A stretch of DNA of 21,915 nucleotides from Comamonas sp. GTDB taxonomy: Bacteria; Pseudomonadota; Gammaproteobacteria; Burkholderiales; Burkholderiaceae_C. Position numbers and translations under genes: made by a program. The notes beneath the pieces were generated by a model. The model saw only the letters and a list, made by a program, of their open reading frames with translations, searched no databases and had not been told where the DNA came from. The DNA lies in contig JAFAIY010000232.1 in NCBI GenBank assembly GCA_019236485.1, positions 1-21,915 of the forward strand, in the 5' to 3' direction. Below, piece by piece: positions 1-6,745 of this stretch. How positions within the stretch are numbered: position 1 is the stretch's first letter; each line of letters opens with the position of its first letter.

Positions 1-222
1 GACCTGGGTGATCAGCGTGTGCTCCACATAGCTGCGGTCCAGCCACCAGCCCAGCAGGCCGACCACGGCCAGCGCCAGCGGGGCCAGGCTCAGCATGCCG
101 TAGAAGGACATGGCGGCGCTCATGCGCAGGCCGTCGGCCTGCAGCCACAGCCGCACCGCGCCCACCAGCGGCCGGGCGGGCCGTACCAGTCGCTGCTGCA
201 AGGCAGAAAGATTTGCATCCAT
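1..222 (-). CDS. YihY/virulence factor BrkB family protein (5' part only)
   Basis: Only the first 74 codons are in the window; the gene runs off the left edge. The start is the ATG at 222 reading leftward (MDANLSALQQRL). The visible protein has a short basic N-terminal part, then the stretch LRMSAAMSFYGMLSLAPLAL, followed by a hydrophobic segment ending GLLGWWLDRSYVEHTLITQV. The pattern 'A-a-a-x-S/A-F-Y-x-m-x-S-l-A-P' at the first membrane helix is characteristic of the YihY/BrkB family of inner-membrane proteins, once misassigned as RNase BN. Their molecular role is unsettled. The gene is divergent from the CoA-transferase gene. The family call rests on the N-terminal motif alone, so confidence is moderate. 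Confidence 0.7.
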   Translation of the reverse strand, partial: MDANLSALQQRLVRPARPLVGAVRLWLQADGLRMSAAMSFYGMLSLAPLALAVVGLLGWWLDRSYVEHTLITQV

Positions 223-583
223 GAACGCATTGTGTGCTCTAAGCCGGACCGGTGTTGCGACCCCGGCCGAGGCTCCGGACAGATCCGGTGCAAATTTCTT
301 GACTTGACCCGGGCCGCAGCGGCGGCGCCCGCCAGGGGAGCAGCGCTGCGAGGCTTTTGTTTTCGGTCGCGCCATGGGCTGTACGCAGGCTGCTCATATT
401 TCCGGAGTGCAACAGCGTTTGCTTTCAGCTTTTGCGGGTGACTGCATCGGGGTTTGCACTAGTCAACTACGCTGGAATCTTTGCAGTCAGCGTGGTTCAC
501 TCCGGGTTTGCGCTTATCAAAGTGCAACTAATAAATCACAAAAAGATGCCGTCCCAGGCGGCTCGCACCACGAGACACAGTCC
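223..583. other. Divergent intergenic region, no gene seen
   Basis: These 361 bases separate the divergent BrkB-like and CoA-transferase starts. The right half (about 500-545) is AT-richer than the flanks and probably holds the CoA-transferase promoter, but I cannot fix a -35/-10 pair. Frames open across part of it lack a ribosome-binding site and have no recognisable protein character. No strong inverted repeat was seen. Confidence 0.5.
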
Positions 584-2149
584 ATGCATACGACTTTCAC
601 CCATGCTTCCCCTGCGGACCGCGTGCTGTGCGCCGCCCTGCGCGAACGCATCATGACTGCCGACCAGGCCGCCAGCCTGATCCAGTCCGGCATGACCCTG
701 GGCATGAGCGGCTTCACCCCCGCCGGCGCGCCCAAGGCCGTGCCCCAGGCGCTGGCGCGCCGCATCGAGCAGCAGAACGCCGAAGGCGGCAATTTCCGCA
801 TCAGCCTGTGGACCGGGGCCTCGACCTCGGCCGAGCTGGATGGCGCTTTGGCCAAGGTCCACGGCATAGAGCGCCGCCTGCCCTACCAGTCGGACCCCAC
901 GGTGCGTGCCGAGATCAACAGCGGCCGCATGCAGTATGTGGATATCCACCTGTCCCATGTGGCTCAGTATGTGTGGTTCGGCTTCCTCGGCCACCTCGAC
1001 GTGGCCGTGATCGAGGTGGCGGGCATACTGCCCGACGGACGGCTGATTCCCTCGACCTCGGTGGGCAACAACAAGACCTGGCTGGAGCAGGCCGACAAGA
1101 TCATCCTCGAGGTCAACAGCGCCCAGCCGGCCGAGCTCGAAGGCATGCATGACATCTATTACGGCGCGGCCGTGCCGCCCAGGCGCAAGCCGATTCCCAT
1201 GGAGCACCCGTTCGACCGCATAGGCGAGCCTTATCTGCACTGCGATCCGAACAAGGTGATTGCCGTCGTGCCCACGGCCCAGCGCGACAGGCTGGCGGGC
1301 TTTGCGGCGCCCGACGCCGACTCGCAGCGCATTGCCGCGCACATCATCGACTTTCTGCAGCACGAGGTGAAAGTCGGCCGCCTGCCGCCCGAGCTGCTGC
1401 CGCTGCAGTCGGGCGTGGGCAATATCGCCAACGCCGTGCTGGCCGGGCTCAATCAGGGCCCGTTCGAGCATCTGAACGCCTACACCGAGGTGCTGCAGGA
1501 CGGCATGCTGGACATGCTGGAGTCGGGCAAGCTCGATACCGCATCGACCACCTCGCTGGCGCTGAGCCCCGCGGCCATGGAGCGCTTCCTGGCCAACATC
1601 GACTTCTTCCGCCAGCGCATCGTGCTGCGTCCGCAGGAGATCTCCAACCATCCGGAGCTGATCCGCCGCATGGGCCTGATCTCCATGAACGCGCTGATCG
1701 AGGCCGATATGTACGGCAACGTCAACAGCACCCACATCATGGGCTCGTCCATCATGAACGGCATAGGCGGCTCGGGCGACTTCGCGCGCAACGCCTATCT
1801 GTCGATCTTCATGACGCCTTCCGTGGCCAAGGGCGGCAAGATCAGCTGCATCGTGCCCATGGTCTCGCATGTGGACCACACCGAGCACGATGTGCAGGTC
1901 ATGGTCACCGAGCAGGGTCTGGCCGATCTGCGCGGCCTCGCGCCCGTGCAGCGCGCGCGCCTGATCATCGAAAAATGCGTGCACCCCGATTATCAGGATG
2001 CGATGCGCGATTATCTGGAGCGGGCCCTGCGCGAGGCACCGGGCAAGCACACGCCGCATCTGCTGGACCAGGCCTATGCCTGGCACCAGCGCTATCTGCA
2101 GACCGGCAGCATGCAGCCAGAGCAGAAGCCTGTGCTGCGTCTGGCCTGA
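584..2149 (+). CDS. Acetyl-CoA hydrolase/transferase family protein (succinate:acetate CoA-transferase type)
   Basis: A 521-aa enzyme of the class I CoA-transferase family that includes yeast Ach1, Clostridium Cat1 and Acetobacter AarC. These swap CoA between short acyl-CoAs (succinyl-CoA, propionyl-CoA) and acetate in the cytosol. The N-terminal half holds GMTLGMSGFTPAGAPKAVP; the C-terminal half holds SGVGNIANAVLAG, then YTEVLQDGMLDMLESGKL. By analogy with AarC the catalytic Glu is the E of YTEVLQD, residue 302. The C-terminal SHVDHTEHDVQVMVTEQGLADLRGL motif is also typical. The reading frame is open for 210 bases upstream, but the start at 584 (MHTTFTHASPADRVL) fits the family length; its SD (GAGACA) is weak. 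A strong terminator follows. The exact acyl-CoA substrate cannot be read from the sequence. It is convergent with the LrgAB pair. Confidence 0.9.
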   Translation: MHTTFTHASPADRVLCAALRERIMTADQAASLIQSGMTLGMSGFTPAGAPKAVPQALARRIEQQNAEGGNFRISLWTGASTSAELDGALAKVHGIERRLPYQSDPTVRAEINSGRMQYVDIHLSHVAQYVWFGFLGHLDVAVIEVAGILPDGRLIPSTSVGNNKTWLEQADKIILEVNSAQPAELEGMHDIYYGAAVPPRRKPIPMEHPFDRIGEPYLHCDPNKVIAVVPTAQRDRLAGFAAPDADSQRIAAHIIDFLQHEVKVGRLPPELLPLQSGVGNIANAVLAGLNQGPFEHLNAYTEVLQDGMLDMLESGKLDTASTTSLALSPAAMERFLANIDFFRQRIVLRPQEISNHPELIRRMGLISMNALIEADMYGNVNSTHIMGSSIMNGIGGSGDFARNAYLSIFMTPSVAKGGKISCIVPMVSHVDHTEHDVQVMVTEQGLADLRGLAPVQRARLIIEKCVHPDYQDAMRDYLERALREAPGKHTPHLLDQAYAWHQRYLQTGSMQPEQKPVLRLA

Positions 2150-2156
2150 CACAAAC

Positions 2157-2187
2157 AAAAAAAGAGCTGCCTCGGCAGCTCTTTTTG
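2157..2187 (+). terminator. Rho-independent terminator of the CoA-transferase gene
   Basis: Perfect hairpin with left arm AAAGAGCTGC (2161-2170), loop CTCG, right arm GCAGCTCTTT (2175-2184), then more T. It has an A-run on the left, so it can work for both convergent genes. It begins 8 bases after the CoA-transferase stop codon. Confidence 0.9.
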
Positions 2188-2199
2188 CATCAAACAGGC

Positions 2200-2240
2200 C
2201 TGCAGCGCTTGTCAATCAAGCGCTGGCAGCTATCAAATCA
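2200..2240 (-). repeat. Dispersed intergenic repeat, copy A
   Basis: Read on the minus strand it carries the core TTTGATAGCTGCCAGCGC, which is shared almost base for base with copies near 15322 and 21331. Inside it, AGCGCTTG (2204-2211) and CAAGCGCT (2217-2224) form an 8-bp inverted repeat with a 5-base loop. It lies between the terminator and the stop codon of the LrgB-like gene, which it just overlaps. Confidence 0.7.
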
Positions 2241-2933
2241 GAACAGCAGCGTGCGCACCCAGGGCGCGGCCAGCACGTTCACGGCGCCCGCAATCATCAT
2301 GACCAGGGAGGCCATCACGGCCTGCACCTCGCCGGTCTGGCGCGCACGCGCCACGCCGCTGCCATGGGCCGCGCCGCCCCAGCTGGCGCCGGTGGCCAGC
2401 TTGCTGCGCACGCGCGGCAGCAGGCGCAGCACGGTTTCGCCCAGCAGCATGGCGCTGACTCCGGTCAGCAGCACGAACAGCGCCGCGAGGTCGGTAGGCC
2501 CGCCCAGCACTTTCTCGGCCTCGATGGCGAAAGGCGTGGTCACGGAGCGCACGGCCAGGCCTTTCTGCAGCTCCTCCGACAGGCCGAAGCCATGCGCAAA
2601 CAGCAAGGTGGTGCTGATGGACACCACGCTGGCCACGACCACGCCCGTGGCGATGGACATCCAGTGCTTTTGCAGCAGGCTGCGGTGCTCGTGCAGCGGC
2701 AGCGCAAAGGCCACGGTGGTGGGGCCGAGCAGCCAGACCAGCCAGTGCGTCTGGGCGATGTACTGCGGATAGCTGACATGGGTCAGCAGGGCCAGGCCTA
2801 TGAGCACGATGGGGGTGGCGACTATGGGCATCAGCAGCGGGTGCGGGTGCTTGCGGTAGACGCGCTTGTTGGCCCAGTAGCAGGCCACGGTGGCGACCAA
2901 GGACACCAGGCCTATGACTTGGTTGGAGATCAT
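2238..2933 (-). CDS. LrgB/CidB family membrane protein
   Basis: A 231-aa polytopic inner-membrane protein with about six to seven hydrophobic segments. Family signs are LGPTTVAFALPLHEHRSLLQKHW near residues 89-111, then LAVRSVTTPFAIEAEKVLGG and the GASWGGAAHGSGVARA stretch near the C-terminus. LrgB/CidB proteins work with LrgA/CidA as a holin/antiholin-like or pyruvate/overflow-metabolite transport pair. The start ATG is 3 bases after the lrgA-like stop, and its SD (AGGAG, 2940-2944) lies inside the last codons of the upstream gene, so translation is probably coupled. The divergent LysR regulator is the likely controller. Confidence 0.93.
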   Translation of the reverse strand: MISNQVIGLVSLVATVACYWANKRVYRKHPHPLLMPIVATPIVLIGLALLTHVSYPQYIAQTHWLVWLLGPTTVAFALPLHEHRSLLQKHWMSIATGVVVASVVSISTTLLFAHGFGLSEELQKGLAVRSVTTPFAIEAEKVLGGPTDLAALFVLLTGVSAMLLGETVLRLLPRVRSKLATGASWGGAAHGSGVARARQTGEVQAVMASLVMMIAGAVNVLAAPWVRTLLF

Positions 2934-2936
2934 GGC

Positions 2937-3389
2937 TTACTCCTGGGCCTGGCGCGTGGACCTGCGCCGTGCCAGCCACAGCTCCAGCCGGTAGACGCGG
3001 TCCACGGCCAGGGCCGTCACGGCCATCACGCAGGCCGTGCTGGCCACGATGACGGCCAGAATGCGCAGGCCCTGGTGGCGGATCAGGTCGGGATATTCGG
3101 TGACGACCAGCATGGCCGGCACAAAGAACAGCAGCATCTCGGCCAGCAGCCAGTTGGTGCCGCTCTGCAGCCACCTGGCCTTGACCAGGCCCGTGAACAG
3201 GCCCACGGCCAGCAGCGCAAAGCCGATCAGCCCGGCGGGCATGCTCCAGCCAAAATGCTGGCGCAGCAGGTCCATGGCGATCCAGATGGCGCTGAGCAGC
3301 GCGATCTGCACGACCGGCTTGGCCAGCGGCCAGAGGCTCTGGCGCCAGAACGCGGCGGGAGCCGAAGAAATTTCCGAATGCTGTGACAT
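2937..3389 (-). CDS. CidA/LrgA family holin-like protein
   Basis: A 150-aa protein with four hydrophobic segments at roughly residues 22-40, 50-68, 78-97 and 107-128. WSMPAGLIGFALLAVGLFTGLVKARWLQSGTNWLLAEMLLFFVPAMLVV matches the core of the CidA/LrgA family, including the 'LL-x-M-x-L-F-F-V-P' hallmark. These are small membrane proteins that resemble phage holins and act in cell lysis control or export of pyruvate-related metabolites. It is the first gene of a two-gene operon with the LrgB-like gene. The cidR-cidA-cidB order with a divergent LysR gene is known from other bacteria. The N-terminal 20 residues are polar and variable. No strong SD precedes the ATG. Confidence 0.93.
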   Translation of the reverse strand: MSQHSEISSAPAAFWRQSLWPLAKPVVQIALLSAIWIAMDLLRQHFGWSMPAGLIGFALLAVGLFTGLVKARWLQSGTNWLLAEMLLFFVPAMLVVTEYPDLIRHQGLRILAVIVASTACVMAVTALAVDRVYRLELWLARRRSTRQAQE

Positions 3390-3416
3390 AGGGAGAATTC
3401 TAGGGTTTCTACCTAT

Positions 3417-3449
3417 ATTCTAAAAATGAATTATTTTCATTTTTAGAAT
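3417..3449. promoter_or_regulatory. Near-perfect palindromic operator between lysR and the cidA/lrgA-like gene
   Basis: Arms ATTCTAAAAATGAA (3417-3430) and TTCATTTTTAGAAT (3436-3449) are exact reverse complements, separated by TTATT. The centre (3433) is 44 bases from the lrgA-like start and 46 bases from the LysR start, so it sits midway between the two genes. The region is far more AT-rich than its surroundings and TATATT (3414-3419) could be a -10. That the LysR protein binds it is an inference from position and symmetry. Confidence 0.75.
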
Positions 3450-3478
3450 TCGTAAAAGGAATTCTTCGAGGAATGCCC

Positions 3479-4363
3479 ATGGACCTGCGCGCTCTCCGCT
3501 ACTTCATCGAGGTGGTTCGCCAGAACGGCTTCACCCGCGCCGCCGAAACCCTGCATGTGACCCAGCCCACCATCAGCAAGATGGTCAGGTCGCTGGAGGA
3601 CGAGCTCGGCGGCGCGCTGCTGCTGCGCGCGGGCCGCGGCGTGCAGCTCACCGATGCGGGCCAGGTGGTCTACGACCGCGGCCTCGAAATCCTCGATCAG
3701 GCCAAGCTGCTGCGCCGGCAGGTGGCCGAGGTGGACAACATCACGCGCGGCGAGCTCTCCGTGGGCATCATGCCGACCACGGGCCACTATATGGCGCCGG
3801 TGATCGCGTTGTTCCAGCAGCGCTACCCCGGCGTGGACCTCAAGGTCAACGAGCAGGGTGCGCGCGCCCAGTATCAGCTGATCCAGGAGGGCAAGCTGGA
3901 CATGGCGCTGGGCCTGTTCAGCGCCCCCGATCCGCAGGTCGAGCGCTACACGGTGGCGCGGCAGAAGACCCGCGTGGTCCTGCCCGTGCAGCGCGTGACG
4001 GACGCCACGCTGCCCATGCGCTGGCAGGATCTGCGCGATCTGCCGTTTGTGCTCTACACCTCGGACTTCGCGCTGCACGAGCATGTGCTGCAGCAGTGCG
4101 AGGCCGCGGGCTTCGCACCCAAGGTCCAGCTGCAGACCCGCTACTGGGACTTCATAGGCCAGCTGGTGGCCGCTGACGTAGGCATTGCCATCATGTTCGA
4201 GCATGTGATCGCCAACTACAACCCCGAGCGCGTGGCCAGCCGCCCGCTGGTCGAGCCCGAAATCACCTGGGACGTGGCGCTGATGTGGCGCCCCGGCTAC
4301 CTCTCGCGCGCGGCCAGGGCCTGGCTGGACTGCGTGCGTGAGGTCTATCCCCAGCCCCTGTAG
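3479..4363 (+). CDS. LysR family transcriptional regulator (CidR-like by position)
   Basis: A 294-aa LysR-type regulator. The N-terminal winged helix-turn-helix is MDLRALRYFIEVVRQNGFTRAAETLHVTQPTISKMVRSLEDELG (residues 1-44), followed by LLLRAGRGVQLTDAG. The linker helix leads into a type 2 periplasmic-binding-like effector domain from GELSVGIMPTTGHYM to the C-terminus. I chose the ATG at 3479 because GAGGA (3468-3472) sits six bases before it; an ATG at 3473 would have no spacing to that SD. The gene is divergent from the lrgA/lrgB-like operon with a palindrome in between. This suggests autoregulation and control of that operon, as for CidR, whose reported co-inducer in Gram-positives is acetate. 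The effector here is unknown. Confidence 0.93.
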   Translation: MDLRALRYFIEVVRQNGFTRAAETLHVTQPTISKMVRSLEDELGGALLLRAGRGVQLTDAGQVVYDRGLEILDQAKLLRRQVAEVDNITRGELSVGIMPTTGHYMAPVIALFQQRYPGVDLKVNEQGARAQYQLIQEGKLDMALGLFSAPDPQVERYTVARQKTRVVLPVQRVTDATLPMRWQDLRDLPFVLYTSDFALHEHVLQQCEAAGFAPKVQLQTRYWDFIGQLVAADVGIAIMFEHVIANYNPERVASRPLVEPEITWDVALMWRPGYLSRAARAWLDCVREVYPQPL

Positions 4364-4383
4364 CGCGGGGTCCTGGAACAGCT

Positions 4384-4424
4384 TCAAAACCCATAGCTGC
4401 TAGCGCTTTTCCGGCAAGGGTTTG
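4384..4424 (+). repeat. Dispersed intergenic repeat, copy D (diverged)
   Basis: Holds CATAGCTGCTAGCGCTTT followed by CCGGCAAGGGTTTGAT. This lines up with the TGATAGCTGSCAGCGCTTG core of copies A and C, with changes. It follows the LysR stop codon by about 20 bases. Membership is less sure than for copies A, B and C. Confidence 0.5.
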
Positions 4425-4432
4425 ATCAAGAT

Positions 4433-4452
4433 CCGGCATGAATTCATGCCGG
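4433..4452. repeat. Perfect 20-bp palindrome upstream of the rluE-like gene
   Basis: CCGGCATGAATTCATGCCGG is fully self-complementary, eight bases each side of AATT. It lies 36 bases before the pseudouridine synthase start and about 70 bases after the LysR stop. No T-run follows on either strand, so a terminator is less likely than an operator or a chance cruciform. Confidence 0.6.
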
Positions 4453-4488
4453 CCAGCCGGGCCATTGGGCAGGCGCTAAGCTAGCCCC

Positions 4489-5109
4489 ATGCCGCGCCCG
4501 TTTTCCCCCAGCCGTTCTCCCAGTCCCCGCCGCCAGCTGCGCCAGCCCGCGCCCCGGCCCGCCGTGCCGCGGCTGCTGTGCTTCAACAAGCCCTATGGCG
4601 TGCTCAGCCAGTTCACGTCCGAGGGGCGCTGGCAGGGGCTGGCGGACTGGATAGCCGTGCCCGGCGTCTATGTGGCGGGCCGGCTCGATGCGGACAGCGA
4701 AGGCCTGCTGCTGCTCACCAATGACGGCCAGCTGCAGGCGCGCATTGCCGATCCGCGCCACAAGATGGAAAAGACCTATTGGGTGCAGGTGGAAGGGATT
4801 CCCGATGCGCAGGCGCTGCAGCGCCTCTGCGATGGCGTGGAGCTCAACGACGGCCGGACCCTGCCCGCCAGGGCGCGCCTGCTCGAGCCGCAGCCCCGGC
4901 TCTGGGAGCGCCAGCCGCCAATCCGCGTGCGGCAGAACATTCCCGATTGCTGGATAGAACTCATCATCCGCGAAGGCCGCAACCGCCAGGTGCGCCGCAT
5001 GACGGCGGCCGTGGGCCATCCCACGCTGCGCCTGGTGCGCATGGCCATAGGGCCGTATTCGCTCCAGGGCCTGGAGCCCGGCCAGTGGCAGGACGCGCCA
5101 CAGCCCTGA
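4489..5109 (+). CDS. rluE: 23S rRNA pseudouridine synthase, RluE type
   Basis: A 206-aa RsuA/RluB/E/F family enzyme that isomerises uridine to pseudouridine in rRNA. The core starts at [20 protein letters not shown] (about residues 27-46). The catalytic motif is [19 protein letters not shown], in which Asp67 (GRLD) should be the nucleophile. [15 protein letters not shown] and the C-terminal [33 protein letters not shown] are family hallmarks. The '[14 protein letters not shown]' start and the short length with no S4 domain point to RluE (U2457 in E. coli numbering) rather than RsuA or RluB. The first 26 residues are Pro/Arg/Ser-rich, not conserved in the family as I know it, and could be a basic RNA-binding tail or a start called too early. 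No clear SD precedes the ATG. Confidence 0.88.
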   Translation: MPRPFSPSRSPSPRRQLRQPAPRPAVPRLLCFNKPYGVLSQFTSEGRWQGLADWIAVPGVYVAGRLDADSEGLLLLTNDGQLQARIADPRHKMEKTYWVQVEGIPDAQALQRLCDGVELNDGRTLPARARLLEPQPRLWERQPPIRVRQNIPDCWIELIIREGRNRQVRRMTAAVGHPTLRLVRMAIGPYSLQGLEPGQWQDAPQP

Positions 5110-5130
5110 GCGGGGCGGCTTCCAAGGCAT

Positions 5131-5160
5131 AAAAAAAGCGCCTGCAATCGCAGGCGCTTG
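5131..5160 (-). terminator. Rho-independent terminator of the secreted Cys-module protein gene
   Basis: Arms AAGCGCCTGC (5136-5145) and GCAGGCGCTT (5150-5159) pair perfectly around a 4-base loop. On the minus strand the hairpin is followed by a run of T (complement of the A-run from 5131). It therefore serves the leftward gene ending at 5178. Confidence 0.9.
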
Positions 5161-5177
5161 GCGTGGCGGCTAGGCGC

Positions 5178-5642
5178 TCAGGAAGCGCAGGCCTTGTTGT
5201 TGGAGGCATGCATGCCGGCGGCCTTGGCATCGGCTTCGCTCATGTACTTGCCGCTCTTGGTCTTGCCGTAGTAGCGGTCGCCCTGGCAGTGGTAGACCTT
5301 GGTTTTCTCGTTGACCCAGACCTGGCCGGGGCCGCCGCCGGGAGCTGCAGCCGCCGCCGGAGCGGGCTTGCCGCCGGCCGCGGGCGCCGGCATGGCGGCC
5401 GGTGCCGCGCCGGCCTTGCCGGTGGCGGTCTTGTCTATGCCCTTGTGGCCCGTGCAAGCGCCTTTGGAGCTGGCGGCACTGACGCTGGTGCCGTCCTTGC
5501 ACACAAAGGTCTGCATCGCTGCGGCAGGCGCTGCGGCCGCCGGAGCGGCAGCGGCGGGCGCGGCCGCAGGGGTTTGGGCAAAGCTTGCAAACGAGGCACT
5601 AACCAGGGCTGAGGCCAGCCAGACTTTCCATGTGTTGCGCAT
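5178..5642 (-). CDS. Secreted Ala-rich protein with DUF3761-like and C-terminal YHC/KYMSEADAKA modules
   Basis: A 154-aa exported protein of unknown function. I chose the ATG at 5642 because it starts a good signal peptide, MRNTWKVWLASALVSASFASFA; upstream in-frame codons offer only TTG and would hide it. After an Ala/Pro linker, residues 44-70 (FVCKDGTSVSAASSKGACTGHKGI, Cys48 and Cys63) resemble DUF3761, a short Cys-containing module in secreted proteobacterial proteins. A second Ala/Gly/Pro linker leads to residues 107-154, QVWVNEKTKVYHCQGDRYYG and then KYMSEADAKAAG (Cys119 and Cys152). That C-terminal module recurs in small Burkholderiales exported proteins that I recall. The two modules joined by low-complexity linkers suggest a periplasmic or wall-facing role, but I cannot name it. 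A strong terminator follows. Confidence 0.8.
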   Translation of the reverse strand: MRNTWKVWLASALVSASFASFAQTPAAAPAAAAPAAAAPAAAMQTFVCKDGTSVSAASSKGACTGHKGIDKTATGKAGAAPAAMPAPAAGGKPAPAAAAAPGGGPGQVWVNEKTKVYHCQGDRYYGKTKSGKYMSEADAKAAGMHASNNKACAS

Positions 5643-5767
5643 ACATGCACTCCCGGGTGGATTGACGTCACAAAGTACGTGACCCGCACATACTGCTACC
5701 AGCCCCGGCAATCCGCAAGAGTCCGAATGTCAACCTTTGCGCGCCCTGCAGGCCCGCCTCGCCCCGC

Positions 5768-6406
5768 TCAGGTGCCGCTGACGTAGGGATTCATGCGGCG
5801 TTCGCGGCCGAAGCTGCTCTCGGGGCCGTGGCCGGGGATGAACACCGTCTGGTCGCCCATGGGCCACAGGCGCTGGACTATGGAGTCGATCAACTGCTGA
5901 TGGTTGCCCTGGGGGAAGTCCGTGCGGCCTATGCTGCCCGCGAACAGCACGTCGCCCACGAAGGCGCGTTCGATCTGCGGCGCGTGGAACACCACATGGC
6001 CGGGCGTGTGGCCCGGGCAGTGGCGCACGTTCAGCGTCTCCCGGCCTATGGTCACCTGGTCGCCGTCCTGCAGCCAGCGCGTGGGCACAAAGGGATCGGC
6101 ATGGGGAAAGCCGAACATCGCGCCCTGCTGGGGCAGGCCGTCGATCCAGAACTGGTCGCCTTCCTGGGGGCCGATCACGGGCAGGTCATGCTTGGCCGCG
6201 AGCTCGCTGGTGCCGCCCGCATGGTCGATGTGGGCGTGAGTGATCCAGATGGCCTTGAGCGTGAGGCCCAGGCGCTCGACTTCCCATTCGATCTGCTCGA
6301 TATCGCCGCCGGGGTCGATGACGGCCGCCTCCATGGTCTGGTCGCACCAGACCAGAGAGCAGTTTTGTTGAAAGGCGGTGACGGGAACGGTGTGGTATTG
6401 CAACAT
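5768..6406 (-). CDS. MBL-fold metallo-hydrolase (YcbL/glyoxalase II-like)
   Basis: A 212-aa metallo-beta-lactamase-fold hydrolase of the short YcbL type, related to hydroxyacylglutathione hydrolase. Zinc-binding residues are all visible: THAHIDH (His57, His59, Asp61, His62), CPGHTPGH (His133), VGDVLF (Asp152) and IPGHGP (His193). The length and the GSIGRTDFPQGNHQQLIDSI segment match YcbL-like proteins rather than full glyoxalase II, which carries an extra C-terminal helical domain. The start is set at MLQYHTVPVTAFQQNCSLVW, the usual beginning of the family; 43 upstream in-frame codons look non-coding. No clear SD is seen. Likely substrates are S-acylglutathiones or other thioesters, by family analogy only. 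Confidence 0.9.
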   Translation of the reverse strand: MLQYHTVPVTAFQQNCSLVWCDQTMEAAVIDPGGDIEQIEWEVERLGLTLKAIWITHAHIDHAGGTSELAAKHDLPVIGPQEGDQFWIDGLPQQGAMFGFPHADPFVPTRWLQDGDQVTIGRETLNVRHCPGHTPGHVVFHAPQIERAFVGDVLFAGSIGRTDFPQGNHQQLIDSIVQRLWPMGDQTVFIPGHGPESSFGRERRMNPYVSGT

Positions 6407-6745
6407 GGGTGACTTGTATTTTTCGGGCGTTTGCGTAGTCTCGCGGGCAGCGAACCCCGCAAGCATGACACGGCAAGCCGCGAGCATCAAAAATGTCCGC
6501 TCAGACCCTGCGTCATCCTTCATATGAGCTAGCATGAATACGAGTGCCCCATTTTGGTGCGGGCTGGTAAAACGTATTTGTGCTGCAAGGCAGCGGGCAA
6601 GCGCTCACAAGAAGCGGCCCGACACAGTTTCAAGATCGTTCAGGCCGTGCCAATGCCCGTGCAAAGCACTTTCCTTCCGCAGAAGGAGTGGTTGGGGTCT
6701 GGTGTAGGCCTGGAGAGCCAGTTTGTAAACTCCAGGAGACTTTTC
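6407..6745. other. Divergent intergenic region between the MBL hydrolase and pntA
   Basis: These 339 bases hold the promoters of two divergent genes. A frame in line with pntA is open from about 6554, but it lacks SD and family similarity, so I treat it as untranslated leader. The one recognisable element is an NtrC-like site at 6545-6561. AGTTTGTAAACT near 6720 is a short palindrome just before the pntA SD, of unclear meaning. Confidence 0.5.
6545..6561. promoter_or_regulatory. Possible NtrC-binding site
   Basis: TGCCCCATTTTGGTGCG matches the NtrC consensus TGCACCA-N3-TGGTGCA at 12 of the 14 arm bases. It lies 185 bases before the pntA start and 139 bases before the MBL hydrolase start, both normal enhancer distances. 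I could not find a convincing sigma-54 -24/-12 promoter for either gene, so this remains tentative. Confidence 0.25.

Noticed and set aside
536..2215. Long open frame on the minus strand, opposite the CoA-transferase
   Set aside because: It is the complement of a clear enzyme gene, rich in His/Arg/Gly/Gln with no domain; typical of high-GC antisense frames. The same holds for long frames opposite pntA, pntB, serA and the OPT gene.
5163..5612. Gly/Arg-rich open frame on the plus strand
   Set aside because: It is the reverse of the secreted Cys-module protein gene, which has a signal peptide, Cys motifs and a terminator on its own strand.
6646..6652. TGGCACG on the minus strand, a perfect sigma-54 -24 element
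   Set aside because: The -12 region at the required spacing reads GAACG instead of TTGCA, so it is not a full promoter.
6554..6745. 64-codon in-frame extension of pntA from a TTG
   Set aside because: No SD, no similarity to PntA, and it would cover the NtrC-like site. The ATG at 6746 has a strong SD.
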